From the NCBI RefSeq assembly GCF_002101785.1, contig NZ_LQPJ01000090.1:1-64000 (forward strand): a stretch of 64,000 bases of DNA, given 5' to 3'. Shown piece after piece: positions 13,007 through 21,926 of this stretch. Both the position numbers and the translations under genes were made by a program. Under the pieces are notes generated by a model. The model ran no database searches, was not told the origin of the DNA, and was given only the letters and a program-made list of their open reading frames with translations. Each line of letters begins with the position of its first letter. Position 1 is the stretch's first letter. The DNA comes from Mycobacterium palustre (GTDB lineage Bacteria; Actinomycetota; Actinomycetes; Mycobacteriales; Mycobacteriaceae).

Positions 13007-14107
13007 GTGACACATTCCCAGCGTCGAGACAGGCTGAAAGCGCAGATCGGGGCCAGCGGATTGGACGCGATGCTGGTCACGGACCTGGTCAACGTCCGCT
13101 ATCTGTCCGGATTCACCGGGTCCAACGGCGCGTTGCTGGTATTCGCCGACGACCGCGGCGCCGTGCTGGCCACCGACGGCCGCTACCGCACCCAGGCGGC
13201 CGACCAGGCGCCCGACCTCGAGATCGCCATCGAGCGGGCGGTCGGGCGTCACCTGGCGGGCCGGGCCGCCGACGAGGGCGTGGGAAAGCTGGGCTTCGAG
13301 AGCAACGTCGTCACCGTCGACGGCTTCGACGCCCTGACCAGCGAACTCGGCGAGCGAAACGCGGCCACCGAGCTGGTGCGGGCCGCCGGAACCGTGGAGG
13401 CGCTGCGCGAGGTGAAGGACGCCGGCGAGCTGGCGCTGCTGCGCCTGGCCTGCGAGGCCGCCGACGCCGCGCTGACCGAGCTGGTGTCCCGCGGCGGGCT
13501 GCGGCCCGGGCGCACCGAGCGCGAGGTCAGCCGCGAGCTGGAAGCGTTGATGCTCGACCACGGCGCCGACGCGATCTCGTTCGAGACGATCGTGGCCGCC
13601 GGGCCGAACTCGGCGATCCCGCACCACCGCCCGACCGACGCGGTGCTGGCCGACGGCGACTTCGTCAAGATCGACTTCGGCGCGCTGGTCGCCGGCTACC
13701 ACTCCGACATGACCCGCACGTTCATCCTGGGCAGGGCCGCCGACTGGCAGCTGGAGATCTACCAGCTGGTCGCCGACGCGCAGCGGGCCGGGCGCGAGGC
13801 GCTGAAGCCCGGCGCCGGGCTGCGCGACGTCGACGCCGCCGCGCGCCAGCTGATCGCCGACGCCGGCTACGGCGAGAACTTCGGCCACGGGTTGGGGCAC
13901 GGTGTGGGCCTTCAGATCCACGAGGCGCCGGGGATCGGGGCCACGTCCACGGGGACGCTGCTTGCCGGCTCCGTGGTGACCGTCGAGCCCGGCGTCTACC
14001 TGCCCGGCCGCGGCGGTGTCCGCATCGAGGACACGTTGGCCGTCGCCGAGGGGCATGCCCCGGAACTGCTGACCCGGTTCCCGAAGGACCTGGCCGTTTT
14101 GACCTAG
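13007..14107 (+). CDS. pepQ: M24 Xaa-Pro dipeptidase
   Basis: A 366-residue pita-bread-fold metallopeptidase releasing residues from X-Pro peptides. All five metal ligands are visible: the two Asp in [19 protein letters not shown], His in [15 protein letters not shown], Glu in [10 protein letters not shown] and Glu in GVRIEDT. An N-terminal creatinase-like domain ([17 protein letters not shown]) is present. The order pepQ-efp-nusB is conserved in actinobacteria. Confidence 0.94.
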   Translation: MTHSQRRDRLKAQIGASGLDAMLVTDLVNVRYLSGFTGSNGALLVFADDRGAVLATDGRYRTQAADQAPDLEIAIERAVGRHLAGRAADEGVGKLGFESNVVTVDGFDALTSELGERNAATELVRAAGTVEALREVKDAGELALLRLACEAADAALTELVSRGGLRPGRTEREVSRELEALMLDHGADAISFETIVAAGPNSAIPHHRPTDAVLADGDFVKIDFGALVAGYHSDMTRTFILGRAADWQLEIYQLVADAQRAGREALKPGAGLRDVDAAARQLIADAGYGENFGHGLGHGVGLQIHEAPGIGATSTGTLLAGSVVTVEPGVYLPGRGGVRIEDTLAVAEGHAPELLTRFPKDLAVLT

Positions 14108-14164
14108 GCGGGCGGCTCCCGTTGGTCCCGCCCTCCAGCCGGTCCCGGTCGATGTGGCCACGGG

Positions 14165-14210
14165 TAAGCTCGCTCGGGTAGTTAGCCGACGACGGGCCGA
14201 GCCCCGTTTT
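14165..14210 (+). promoter_or_regulatory. Candidate efp promoter and terminator-like leader hairpin
   Basis: TAAGCT at 14165-14170 is a possible -10 for efp, predicting a start near 14177. Within that leader, ACGGG (14192-14196) pairs with CCCGT (14203-14207) and is followed by TTTT (14207-14210), an intrinsic-terminator shape. It could terminate pepQ read-through or attenuate efp. Confidence 0.35.
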
Positions 14211-14215
14211 AAATC

Positions 14216-14230
14216 ACAGGCCATCCCTGT
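14216..14230 (+). promoter_or_regulatory. Small hairpin abutting the efp ribosome-binding site
   Basis: ACAGG (14216-14220) pairs with CCTGT (14226-14230) around a 5-nt loop, directly before AGGAG at 14231-14235. It could affect ribosome access at efp. Confidence 0.3.
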
Positions 14231-14246
14231 AGGAGATACACCGACC

Positions 14247-14810
14247 GTGGCATCGACCGCCGACTTCAAGAACGGACTGGTGCTGGTGATCGACGGCCAG
14301 CTGTGGCAGATCGTCGAGTTCCAGCACGTCAAACCCGGCAAGGGGCCGGCCTTCGTGCGCACCAAGCTCAAGAACGTCGTCTCCGGCAAGGTCGTTGACA
14401 AGACCTACAACGCGGGCGTCAAGGTCGAGACCGCGACCGTCGACCGCCGCGACGCCACGTACCTGTATCACGACGGCTCGGACTACGTGTTCATGGACAG
14501 CGAGGACTTCGAGCAGCACCCGCTGCCCGAATCGCTGGTCGGCGACGCGTCCCGGTTCCTGCTGGAGGGCCTGCCGGTGCAGATCGCGTTCCACAACGGG
14601 TCGCCGCTGTACATCGAGCTGCCGGTGTCGGTCGAAATGGAGGTCACCCACACCGAGCCCGGCCTGCAGGGCGACCGGTCCAGCGCCGGCACCAAACCCG
14701 CCACGGTGGAGACCGGCGCGGAAATCCAGGTGCCGCTGTTCATCAACACCGGCGACAAGCTCAAGGTCGATACCCGCGACGGCAGCTACCTGGGGCGCGT
14801 CAACGCGTGA
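14247..14810 (+). CDS. efp: Translation elongation factor P
   Basis: A 187-residue, three-domain beta-barrel factor that relieves ribosome stalling at polyproline. The N-terminal KOW-like domain has the modified-loop motif PGKGPAF. The OB domains follow, ending [11 protein letters not shown]. The start is GTG 14247, with AGGAG 11 nt upstream; the family length matches exactly. The open frame extends further upstream, but that part is not conserved. Its stop overlaps the nusB start by 4 nt. Confidence 0.97.
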   Translation: MASTADFKNGLVLVIDGQLWQIVEFQHVKPGKGPAFVRTKLKNVVSGKVVDKTYNAGVKVETATVDRRDATYLYHDGSDYVFMDSEDFEQHPLPESLVGDASRFLLEGLPVQIAFHNGSPLYIELPVSVEMEVTHTEPGLQGDRSSAGTKPATVETGAEIQVPLFINTGDKLKVDTRDGSYLGRVNA

Positions 14811-15283
14811 GCCGGCCCGCGCGGCCCGTTAAAGGACGCCACCAGGCCCGCAAGCGGGCCGTCGACCTGCTGTTCGAGGCCGAGGCGCGGGGCCTGAGCC
14901 CGGCCGAGGTGGTCGACGTCCGCACCGCCCTGGCCGGCTCCAACCCGGACGTGGCGGCGCTGCACCCCTACACCGTCGCGGCGGCGCGGGGCGTCGGCGA
15001 GCACGCCGCCCACATCGACGACCTGCTCAGCTCGCACCTGCAGGGCTGGACGCTGGACCGCCTTCCCGCGGTGGACCGGGCGATCCTGCGGGTCGCGGTG
15101 TGGGAGCTGCTGTACGCCGAGGACGTGCCCGAGCCGGTCGCCGTCGACGAGGCCGTGCGGCTGGCCAAGGAGCTGTCCACCGACGACTCGCCCGGCTTCG
15201 TCAACGGCGTGCTGGGCCAGGTCATGCTGGTGACGCCGCAGATCCGGGCCGCCGCGCGCGCCGTCAGGGGCACCGAGGGGTGA
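14807..15283 (+). CDS. nusB: Transcription antitermination factor NusB
   Basis: A 158-residue all-helical NusB, which with S10 (NusE) binds boxA in rRNA transcripts. The signature runs are [39 protein letters not shown] and [17 protein letters not shown]. The GTG start is coupled to efp. A homologue of Rv2532c, which follows nusB in M. tuberculosis, is absent; only 63 bp separate nusB from the decarboxylase start. Confidence 0.96.
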   Translation: MSRPARPVKGRHQARKRAVDLLFEAEARGLSPAEVVDVRTALAGSNPDVAALHPYTVAAARGVGEHAAHIDDLLSSHLQGWTLDRLPAVDRAILRVAVWELLYAEDVPEPVAVDEAVRLAKELSTDDSPGFVNGVLGQVMLVTPQIRAAARAVRGTEG

Positions 15284-15333
15284 CCCGGCCGGATCGCTGA
15301 GCGAAACGATCCCGCGGGGCGCCCGTCCGCGGG

Positions 15334-15339
15334 CACAAT
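15334..15339 (+). promoter_or_regulatory. Near-consensus -10 for the leaderless decarboxylase gene
   Basis: CACAAT lies 7 nt before ATG 15347. It overlaps the alternative ATG at 15338, which argues for the downstream start. Confidence 0.35.
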
Positions 15340-15346
15340 GACTGAG

Positions 15347-18190
15347 ATGAACCGAGACAGCGCGCGCCCGCGCCGACTTCGTGTGTCCGCGCTCGCGGCG
15401 GTCGCCAACCCGTCGTACACCCGCCTGGACACCTGGAACCTGCTCGACGACGCCTGCCGGCACCTCGCCGAGGTGGACCTGGCCGGGCTGGACAAGACCC
15501 ACGACATCGCCAAGGTGAAGCGGCTGATGGACCGCATCGGGGCCTACGAGCGGTACTGGCTCTACCCCGGCGTGCAGAACCTGGCGACGTTTCGCGCCCA
15601 CCTGGAGAGCCTGTCGACGGTGCGGCTGGCCGAGGAGGTGTCGCTGGCCGTGCGGCTGCTGTCCGAGTACGGCGACCGGGCCGGGCTGTTCGACACCTCG
15701 GCGTCGCTGGCCGAGCAGGAGCTGGTCGCGCAGGCCAAAAAGCAGCAGTTCTACACCGTGCTGCTGGCCGACGACGCCCCGGCGACGGCCCCGGACAGCC
15801 TCGCGGAATGCCTTCGCGCGCTGCGCAACCCGTCGGACGATCTGCAATACGAGCTGCTGGTGGTGGGCAGCATCGAGGACGCGATCACCGCGGTCGCGCT
15901 GAACGGCGAGATCCAGGCGGCGATCATCCGCCACGACCTGCCGCTGCGGTCCCGCGACCGGGTGCCGCTGATGACGACGCTGCTGGGCACCGACGGCGAC
16001 GACGCCGTCACCGACGACACCCAGGACTGGGTCGAGTGCGCGGAATGGATCAAAGAGCTGCGGCCCCACATCGACCGGTACCTGCTCACCGACGAGTCGA
16101 TCGCCGCGCAGACCGAGGACGAACCCGACGTCTACGACCGCACGTTCTACCGGCTCAACGACGTCACCGATCTGAACAGCACCGTGCTGGCCGGCCTGCG
16201 AAACCGTTTCGCCACACCGTTTTTCGACGCGCTGCGCGCCTACGCGGCGGCCCCGGTGGGCCAGTTCCACGCGCTTCCCGTCGCGCGGGGCGCCAGCATC
16301 TTCAACTCCAAGTCGCTGCAGGACATGGGCGAGTTCTACGGCCGCAACATCTTCATGGCCGAGACGTCGACCACCTCGGGCGGGCTGGACTCGCTGCTGG
16401 ACCCGCACGGCAACCTCCGCTCCGCGATGAACAAGGCCGCGCTCACCTGGAACTCCAACGAGACCTACTTCGTCACCAACGGCACGTCGACGGCCAACAA
16501 GATCGTCGTGCAGGCGCTGACCCGCCCGGGCGACATCGTGCTGATCGACCGCAACTGCCACAAGTCGCATCACTACGGCCTGGTCCTGGCCGGCGCCTAC
16601 CCGCTGTACCTGGACGCCTACCCGCTGCCGCAGTACGCCATCTACGGGGCGGTGTCGCTGCGCACGATCAAGCAGGCGCTGCTGGATCTCGACGCCGCCG
16701 GGCAGCTGCACCGGGTGCGGATGCTGCTGCTCACCAACTGCACCTTCGACGGCGTCGTGTACAACCCGCGCCGCGTGATGGAAGAGGTGCTGGCCATCAA
16801 GCCCGACATCTGCTTTTTGTGGGACGAGGCGTGGTACGCGTTCGCGACGGCGGTGCCCTGGGCGCGCCAGCGCACCGCGATGGTGGCCGCCGAGCGCCTC
16901 GAGCAGATGCTGGCCTCCCCGGAATACGCCGCGGAGTACCGGGATTGGGCCGCGGGGATGGAAGGCGTCGACCGGTCGGAGTGGGTCGACCGGCGGCTGC
17001 TGCCCGACCCCGCCCGCGCGCGGGTGCGGGTGTATGCGACGCACTCCACGCACAAGTCGCTGTCGGCGCTTCGGCAGGCGTCGATGATCCACGTCCGCGA
17101 CCAGGACTTCAAGGCGCTGACCCGCGACGCGTTCGGCGAGGCGTTTTTGACCCACACCTCGACCTCGCCGAACCAGCAGCTGCTGGCCTCGCTGGACCTG
17201 GCGCGCCGGCAGGTCGACATCGAGGGCTTCGAGCTGGTGCGCAACGTCTACAACATGGCGCTGGTCTTTCGGCACCGGGTCCGCAAGGACCGGCTGATCA
17301 GCAAGTGGTTCCGCATCCTCGACGAGTCCGACCTGGTGCCCGACGAGTTCCGCGCCTCGTCCGTCAGCTCCTACCGCCAGGTTCGCCAGGGCGCGCTCGC
17401 CGAATGGAACGAGGCGTGGCGGTCCGACCAGTTCGTGCTGGACGCCACCCGGGTCACCCTGTTCGTCGGCAAGACCGGGATGAACGGCTACGACTTCCGC
17501 GAGAAAATCCTGATGGACCGCTTCGGCATCCAGATCAACAAGACCTCGATCAACAGCGTGCTGCTGATCTTCACCATCGGGGTCACCTGGTCGAGCGTGC
17601 ACTACCTGCTCGACGTGCTGCGGCGCATCGCCTGCGATTTCGAGCGCAGCCAGAGCATCGGCGGCAAGGAGGACCGCGCGCTGCAGGCGCGCCGGGTGGA
17701 GGAGATCACCGAGGACCTGCCGCACCTGCCCGACTTCTCCGAGTTCGACGTGGCCTTCCGTCCCGTCGACGCCTGCAAGTTCGGCGACATGCGGTCGGCC
17801 TTCTACGCCGGTTACGAGGAGTCCGACCGCGAGCACGTGCTGATCGGCCGGGCGGGCCGGCGGCTGGCCGAGGGCAAGAGCCTGGTGTCCACCACGTTCG
17901 TGGTGCCCTACCCGCCGGGCTTTCCGGTGCTGGTGCCGGGCCAGGTGGTGTCCAAGGAGATCGTCTACTTCCTGGCGCAGCTCGACGTCAAGGAGATCCA
18001 CGGCTACAACCCCGAACTCGGGTTGTCGGTGTTCACCGAGGCGGCGCTGGCCCGGATGGAGGCCCAGCGCAACGCCGCGACCGCGGCGGTCGGGTCGGCG
18101 TTGTCGGCGTTCGAGCTGCCGGGCAAGGCCTCGGACGGTTCGGCGCGCAACGGCGACGGCGCGGCCCGGGTGGTTACCGAGAAAGCCTAG
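15347..18190 (+). CDS. PLP-dependent Orn/Lys/Arg decarboxylase family protein (Rv2531c-like)
   Basis: A 947-residue fold-type I decarboxylase, identical in length to M. tuberculosis Rv2531c (sometimes called adi). An N-terminal domain of about 300 residues, with a CheY-like wing, precedes the PLP domain. That domain has the SxxHxS-type motif ATHSTHKSLSALRQ, with Lys570 as the Schiff-base lysine, NCHKSHHYGLVL, and FLWDEAWYAFA with the PLP-pyridine Asp. The C-terminal domain is complete. Which basic amino acid it uses cannot be told from sequence. ATG 15347 fits the family N-terminus (MNRDSARPRRL) better than ATG 15338. Confidence 0.88.
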   Translation: MNRDSARPRRLRVSALAAVANPSYTRLDTWNLLDDACRHLAEVDLAGLDKTHDIAKVKRLMDRIGAYERYWLYPGVQNLATFRAHLESLSTVRLAEEVSLAVRLLSEYGDRAGLFDTSASLAEQELVAQAKKQQFYTVLLADDAPATAPDSLAECLRALRNPSDDLQYELLVVGSIEDAITAVALNGEIQAAIIRHDLPLRSRDRVPLMTTLLGTDGDDAVTDDTQDWVECAEWIKELRPHIDRYLLTDESIAAQTEDEPDVYDRTFYRLNDVTDLNSTVLAGLRNRFATPFFDALRAYAAAPVGQFHALPVARGASIFNSKSLQDMGEFYGRNIFMAETSTTSGGLDSLLDPHGNLRSAMNKAALTWNSNETYFVTNGTSTANKIVVQALTRPGDIVLIDRNCHKSHHYGLVLAGAYPLYLDAYPLPQYAIYGAVSLRTIKQALLDLDAAGQLHRVRMLLLTNCTFDGVVYNPRRVMEEVLAIKPDICFLWDEAWYAFATAVPWARQRTAMVAAERLEQMLASPEYAAEYRDWAAGMEGVDRSEWVDRRLLPDPARARVRVYATHSTHKSLSALRQASMIHVRDQDFKALTRDAFGEAFLTHTSTSPNQQLLASLDLARRQVDIEGFELVRNVYNMALVFRHRVRKDRLISKWFRILDESDLVPDEFRASSVSSYRQVRQGALAEWNEAWRSDQFVLDATRVTLFVGKTGMNGYDFREKILMDRFGIQINKTSINSVLLIFTIGVTWSSVHYLLDVLRRIACDFERSQSIGGKEDRALQARRVEEITEDLPHLPDFSEFDVAFRPVDACKFGDMRSAFYAGYEESDREHVLIGRAGRRLAEGKSLVSTTFVVPYPPGFPVLVPGQVVSKEIVYFLAQLDVKEIHGYNPELGLSVFTEAALARMEAQRNAATAAVGSALSAFELPGKASDGSARNGDGAARVVTEKA

Positions 18191-19346
18191 CCAGCGTCGG
18201 CGTGGCGGCGAGCAACACAACCGCGAACACCGCGCCGACCGTGCCCGAAATCAGCAGGGGCAGCTGCCCTTTGGCGCCCCACAGCAGGCCGGCCCACAGC
18301 CCGGCGGCCAGCACCGCCAGCCCGCTGAGGCCCTGGAAGAGGCCCTGGGCGCAAGACTGCAGGTCGTCTCCGACAACCGTTGAGATCCAGGCCTTTCCGA
18401 CGCCGTCGTAGCAGGCGGTGAAGACGCCGTAGGCCACCACGAGCGCCGTCGCGGTGGCGGTGTCGGTGGTCAGGCCCACACCGCAGTAGGCGACCGCGAA
18501 GAACGCCAGCCCCACGCCGTAGACCACCGGCCGGCCGAAGCGGTCCGCGAGCGCGCCCGCCGGGAAGCTCGCCAGCGCGTAGACGGCGTTGTAGCCGACG
18601 TAGGCGAGGATGACGCCGACGACCGAAAAGCCGATCTGCTTGAGCCGCAACAACAGCAGCGCGTCGGGGAAGTTGACCACGCTGAACGCGACCAGGAAGC
18701 CGACCGGCCCCCAATACCGCCGGGGCAGCCGCCGGGCGCCGGCGAAAATCGGCGGCCGGGCCGCGGGCGCGGGGTTTCGGGGCCGCTCGCGCACCCAGGC
18801 GATCAACAGCGCGCTGAGCACCGCCGGGATCACGGACAGGTAGAGCACCGGGCCGATGCGGTGGTCGAACAGCTCGTAACCGGACAGCCCGAGCAGCGGG
18901 CCGACGACGGCGCCGAGGGTGTCCATGGTGCGGTGAAACCCGAACACCCGGCCGCGCTCGGCGGCCCCGACGCCGTCGACCAGCAGCGCGTCGCGCGGCG
19001 CGCCGCGCAGCCCCTTGCCCAACCGGTCGGCCACCCGCCCGACCAGCACCCCGGGCCACGCCCCGGCCGCGGCGACGACGAGCTTGCCCAGCGCCGCCAT
19101 CCCGTAGCCGGTCCCGACCAGCGGGCGGCGGGCGAACCGGTCACCGAGCGGGCCGGACGCGATCTTGGTCAGCGAGGCCGCGCCCTCGGCGGCGCCCTCC
19201 ACCGCGCCCACCACCCCCGGCGGGGCGCCCAGCACGGTGGTCAAATAGATCGGCAGCAGCGGGTACAGCAGCTCGCTGGCCGCGTCCTGCAGCAGCGACA
19301 CCAGCGACAGCACCAGCACGTTGCGGGTGAGCCAGCTTGCCAGCAC
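18174..19346 (-). CDS. Major facilitator superfamily transporter
   Basis: A 390-residue, 12-helix MFS protein. The loop 2-3 signature appears as SGPLGDRFARRPLVG and its second-half counterpart as GALADRFGRPVVYG; the loop 8-9 area is normal. Helix 4-5 has GRVADRLGKGLRGAPRDALL, a pattern of drug- or metabolite-exporter MFS proteins. The substrate is unknown. Its 3' end overlaps the decarboxylase gene by 17 nt on the opposite strand. GTG 19346 is chosen because a TATAAC hexamer lies 7 nt upstream; TTG 19352 is the longer alternative. Confidence 0.85.
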   Translation of the reverse strand: MLASWLTRNVLVLSLVSLLQDAASELLYPLLPIYLTTVLGAPPGVVGAVEGAAEGAASLTKIASGPLGDRFARRPLVGTGYGMAALGKLVVAAAGAWPGVLVGRVADRLGKGLRGAPRDALLVDGVGAAERGRVFGFHRTMDTLGAVVGPLLGLSGYELFDHRIGPVLYLSVIPAVLSALLIAWVRERPRNPAPAARPPIFAGARRLPRRYWGPVGFLVAFSVVNFPDALLLLRLKQIGFSVVGVILAYVGYNAVYALASFPAGALADRFGRPVVYGVGLAFFAVAYCGVGLTTDTATATALVVAYGVFTACYDGVGKAWISTVVGDDLQSCAQGLFQGLSGLAVLAAGLWAGLLWGAKGQLPLLISGTVGAVFAVVLLAATPTLARLSR

Positions 19347-19353
19347 CTGCAAA

Positions 19354-19359
19354 GTTATA
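19354..19359 (-). promoter_or_regulatory. -10 hexamer for leaderless MFS gene
   Basis: On the minus strand TATAAC lies 7 nt before GTG 19346. It is one base off TANNNT. Confidence 0.4.
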
Positions 19360-19536
19360 GCAACGCCGCGCGGATTCCGCTCAGTGGGATCGCAAAGCCC
19401 GTGCGCGCACCGGGGTGGCGCAATCGCGCGGCGCGGGCCGGTTTGGGCTGGTCGCCGCCGAATCGCAACCGGCGCAATGCGTTGGGGCGCTCTCGTCGGG
19501 CCCGGCCGGCCGCCCGAAAAGGCCGCTGACCGGCGA

Positions 19537-19542
19537 TAGCGT
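19537..19542 (+). promoter_or_regulatory. -10 hexamer of the gntR-ferredoxin-ABC-flavoprotein operon
   Basis: TAGCGT (TANNNT) lies exactly 7 nt before GTG 19550, predicting a leaderless mRNA for the whole operon. No clear GntR-type palindrome was recognised in the upstream 180 bp. Confidence 0.5.
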
Positions 19543-19549
19543 GACTCCC

Positions 19550-20314
19550 GTGGCGCAACCTGTACCGATACGCGGACCGTTGGAGGGGTCCCGGTCCGAC
19601 CGGGCCCGCCGGGTCGCCGACGTGGTGCGCCAGCAGATCCACGCCGGCGCCTACGCCGACGGGTTGCCGGCCGAGGCCGAATTGGCGGCCGAATTCTCGG
19701 TGTCGCGCAACACCGTTCGCGAGGCGCTGGCCGTCCTCAAACGCGAGGGCCTGATCGAGCGCGGGCCCAGGGTCGGCACCCACGTCGCGCAGCGCAAGTT
19801 CTCGCACGGGCTCGACTCGCTGCTGGGGCTCAAGGAAACGTTCAAGCACCTCGGCGAGGTCCGCAACGAGGTGCGGGCCGCCATGCCGGTGACCGCCCCG
19901 CCGGCGGTGGCCCGGCGGCTGCGGCTGGAACCGGGCGAGCAGGCGGTGTTCGTCGAACGGCTGCGCTACCTGGGCGACCTGCCGCTGAGCCTCGACCTGA
20001 CCTACCTGGCACCGGACGTCGGGGCGCGCATCTTGAAGCATCCGCTGGAAACGAACGACATCTTCGCCCTCATCGAGCAGGTCAGCGGGCAGCGGCTGGG
20101 ATCGGCGTCGCTGGCGCTGGAAGCCATCCCCGCCGACGCGCACTCGGCGGCCACCCTGCAGGTGCCCGACGGGGCGGCGCTGCTGATGCTGGAGCGGCTC
20201 ACCAGCCTCGACGACGGCCGGCCCGTGGACCTGGAATACATCCGGATGCGTGGTGATCGAATCACCATGCGGGGCAACCTCATTAGAGCCAACCCGAGCA
20301 GGAGCAAGCCATGA
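19550..20314 (+). CDS. GntR/HutC-family transcriptional regulator (UTRA domain)
   Basis: A 254-residue regulator. The N-terminal winged helix includes ADGLPAEAELAAEFSVSRNTV and REALAVLKREGLIERGPRVGT, the canonical GntR recognition region. The C-terminal about 160 residues form a UTRA small-ligand-binding domain, with the conserved end RPVDLEYIRMRGDRITMRG. Being the first gene of the operon and overlapping the ferredoxin gene by 4 nt (ATGA), it probably autoregulates and senses the transported compound or its product. GTG 19541 is an alternative start 3 codons earlier, but it overlaps the -10. Confidence 0.88.
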   Translation: MAQPVPIRGPLEGSRSDRARRVADVVRQQIHAGAYADGLPAEAELAAEFSVSRNTVREALAVLKREGLIERGPRVGTHVAQRKFSHGLDSLLGLKETFKHLGEVRNEVRAAMPVTAPPAVARRLRLEPGEQAVFVERLRYLGDLPLSLDLTYLAPDVGARILKHPLETNDIFALIEQVSGQRLGSASLALEAIPADAHSAATLQVPDGAALLMLERLTSLDDGRPVDLEYIRMRGDRITMRGNLIRANPSRSKP

Positions 20315-20538
20315 CGCTGGTCAACCATCGCGCCGACGTCCCGGTCACCATCGACGAGTCGCTGTGCATCGACGGCTGCACGCTGTGCGTCGAGGTCTGC
20401 CCGCTGGACGCGCTGGCCATCAACCCCGAAACCGGCAAGGCCTACATGCACGTCGACGAGTGCTGGTATTGCGGGCCGTGCGCGGCCCGCTGCCCGACGG
20501 GCGCCGTCACGGTCAACATGCCCTATCTGATCCGCTGA
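20311..20538 (+). CDS. Small 2x[4Fe-4S] ferredoxin, AprB-like
   Basis: A 75-residue iron-sulfur protein with two cysteine sets. The first is CIDGCTLCVEVCP (C-x3-C-x2-C-x3-CP) and the second CWYCGPCAARCP (C-x2-C-x2-C-x3-CP). The WxCxxC second cluster, and pairing with an AprA/FrdA-type flavoprotein in the same operon, resemble the beta subunit of adenylylsulfate reductase, although it lacks that subunit's C-terminal tail. It most likely passes electrons to or from the flavoprotein encoded at 23511. It overlaps both neighbours (4 nt and 1 nt), so its synthesis is coupled to the regulator and binding protein. Confidence 0.88.
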   Translation: MTLVNHRADVPVTIDESLCIDGCTLCVEVCPLDALAINPETGKAYMHVDECWYCGPCAARCPTGAVTVNMPYLIR

Positions 20539-21926
20539 TGAAACGCCAAGCCGCGCGGCTGATCTCGGTGGCGGCCGTGATCGTCGCCGCCGTCTCCGGT
20601 TGCTCGCTGGAATCGCTGTCGCAATCCTCCGGCGTGGTCAACGTCGTGGTGGGCTACCAGTCCAAGACCATCAACACCGTCACCGCGGGCACGCTGCTGC
20701 GCGCGCAGGGCTACCTGGAGCGCCGGCTGGCCGACATCACGTCGCGCACCGGCACCCGGTACGCGGTGCGCTGGCAGGACTACGACACCGGCGCGCCGAT
20801 CACCGCGCAGATGCTCGCCGAAAAGATCGACATCGGCTCGATGGGCGACTACCCGATGCTGATCAACGGCTCCAAGACGCAGGCCAACCCGCTGGCGCGC
20901 ACCGAGATCGTGTCGATCACCGGCTACAACCCCAAGGGCGCGCTGAACATGGTTGTGGTGAAGCCGGATTCGCCGGCGACGGGGCTGGCCGACCTGGCCG
21001 GCACCAAGGTCTCGGCCAGCGTGGGCTCAGCCGGCCACGGCACGCTGGTGCGCGCGCTGCAACGGGCCGGCATCAACGGCGTCGAGGTGCTCAACCAGCA
21101 ACCGCAGATCGGGGCGTCCGCGCTGGAATCCGGTCAGGTGCAAGGGCTTTCGCAGTTCGTGGCGTGGCCCGGGCTGCTGGTGTACCAGGGCAAGGCCAAG
21201 CTGCTCTACGACGGGGCCGAGCTGAACCTGCCCACCCTGCACGGGGTGGTGGTGCGCCGCTCGTACGCGTCGTCGCACCCGGAGGTGCTGGCGGCGTTTT
21301 TGCAGGCACAGCTGGACGCCACCGACTTCCTCAACGACAAGCCGCTGCAGGCCGCCCGCATCGTCGCCCAGGCCAGCGGGCTGCCGCAGGAGGTGGTGTA
21401 CCTCTACAACGGCCCGGGCGGCACGTCGTTCGACACCACCCTCAAGCCGTCGCTGATCGACGCGCTGAAAAGCGATGTGCCCTACCTGAAGTCGATCGGC
21501 GACTTCGCCGACCTCGACGTGGGGAAGTTCGTGGTGGACGCGCCGCTGCGCGCCGTGTTCGCCGCCCGCGGCCTGGACTACGACGCGGCCCTGGCCCGCG
21601 CCGCCAACCCGTCGCTGCTCGCCGGCGACCCCGCCCAGGCGAGCGAACTGTGGCTGGACGGGACCGACGCGACCCAAACGGTCGCCACCCCGACGGACCT
21701 GCTGCGCGCGGTCCGGGACGCGACCGCCCGCGGCGCCAAGGTCCGGGCGGCCTACGTGCCCGACGCCGAGCTGGGCACCCGCTGGTTCGCCGACAAGGCG
21801 GTCTGGGTGAAAGACGGCCAGACCTATCACCCCTTCGGCACCCCGGCCGGGGCGCGCCGCTACATCACCGCACATCCCGGCAGCGTCGCCGTGGATTACC
21901 AAGAGGCACTGGGAGGTTCGGTATGA
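20538..21926 (+). CDS. ABC transporter substrate-binding lipoprotein (SsuA/TauA/NMT1-like) with C-terminal extension
   Basis: A 462-residue exported protein. A lipoprotein signal peptide ends VSGC, with Cys22 the predicted lipidated residue. Residues of about 30-340 have the organosulfonate/nitrate/THI5-type binding fold: YQSKTINTVTAG, a DIGSMGDYPMLINGSK region where ligand is sampled, and GTKVSASVGSAGHGTLVRAL. Related SsuA/TauA proteins are about 310-340 residues, so about 120 extra residues follow. The extension ends VWVKDGQTYHPFGTPAGARR and then a segment like ITAHPGSVAVDYQEAL. It is coupled to the ferredoxin upstream (TGATG) and the permease downstream (ATGA). Confidence 0.86.
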   Translation: MKRQAARLISVAAVIVAAVSGCSLESLSQSSGVVNVVVGYQSKTINTVTAGTLLRAQGYLERRLADITSRTGTRYAVRWQDYDTGAPITAQMLAEKIDIGSMGDYPMLINGSKTQANPLARTEIVSITGYNPKGALNMVVVKPDSPATGLADLAGTKVSASVGSAGHGTLVRALQRAGINGVEVLNQQPQIGASALESGQVQGLSQFVAWPGLLVYQGKAKLLYDGAELNLPTLHGVVVRRSYASSHPEVLAAFLQAQLDATDFLNDKPLQAARIVAQASGLPQEVVYLYNGPGGTSFDTTLKPSLIDALKSDVPYLKSIGDFADLDVGKFVVDAPLRAVFAARGLDYDAALARAANPSLLAGDPAQASELWLDGTDATQTVATPTDLLRAVRDATARGAKVRAAYVPDAELGTRWFADKAVWVKDGQTYHPFGTPAGARRYITAHPGSVAVDYQEALGGSV

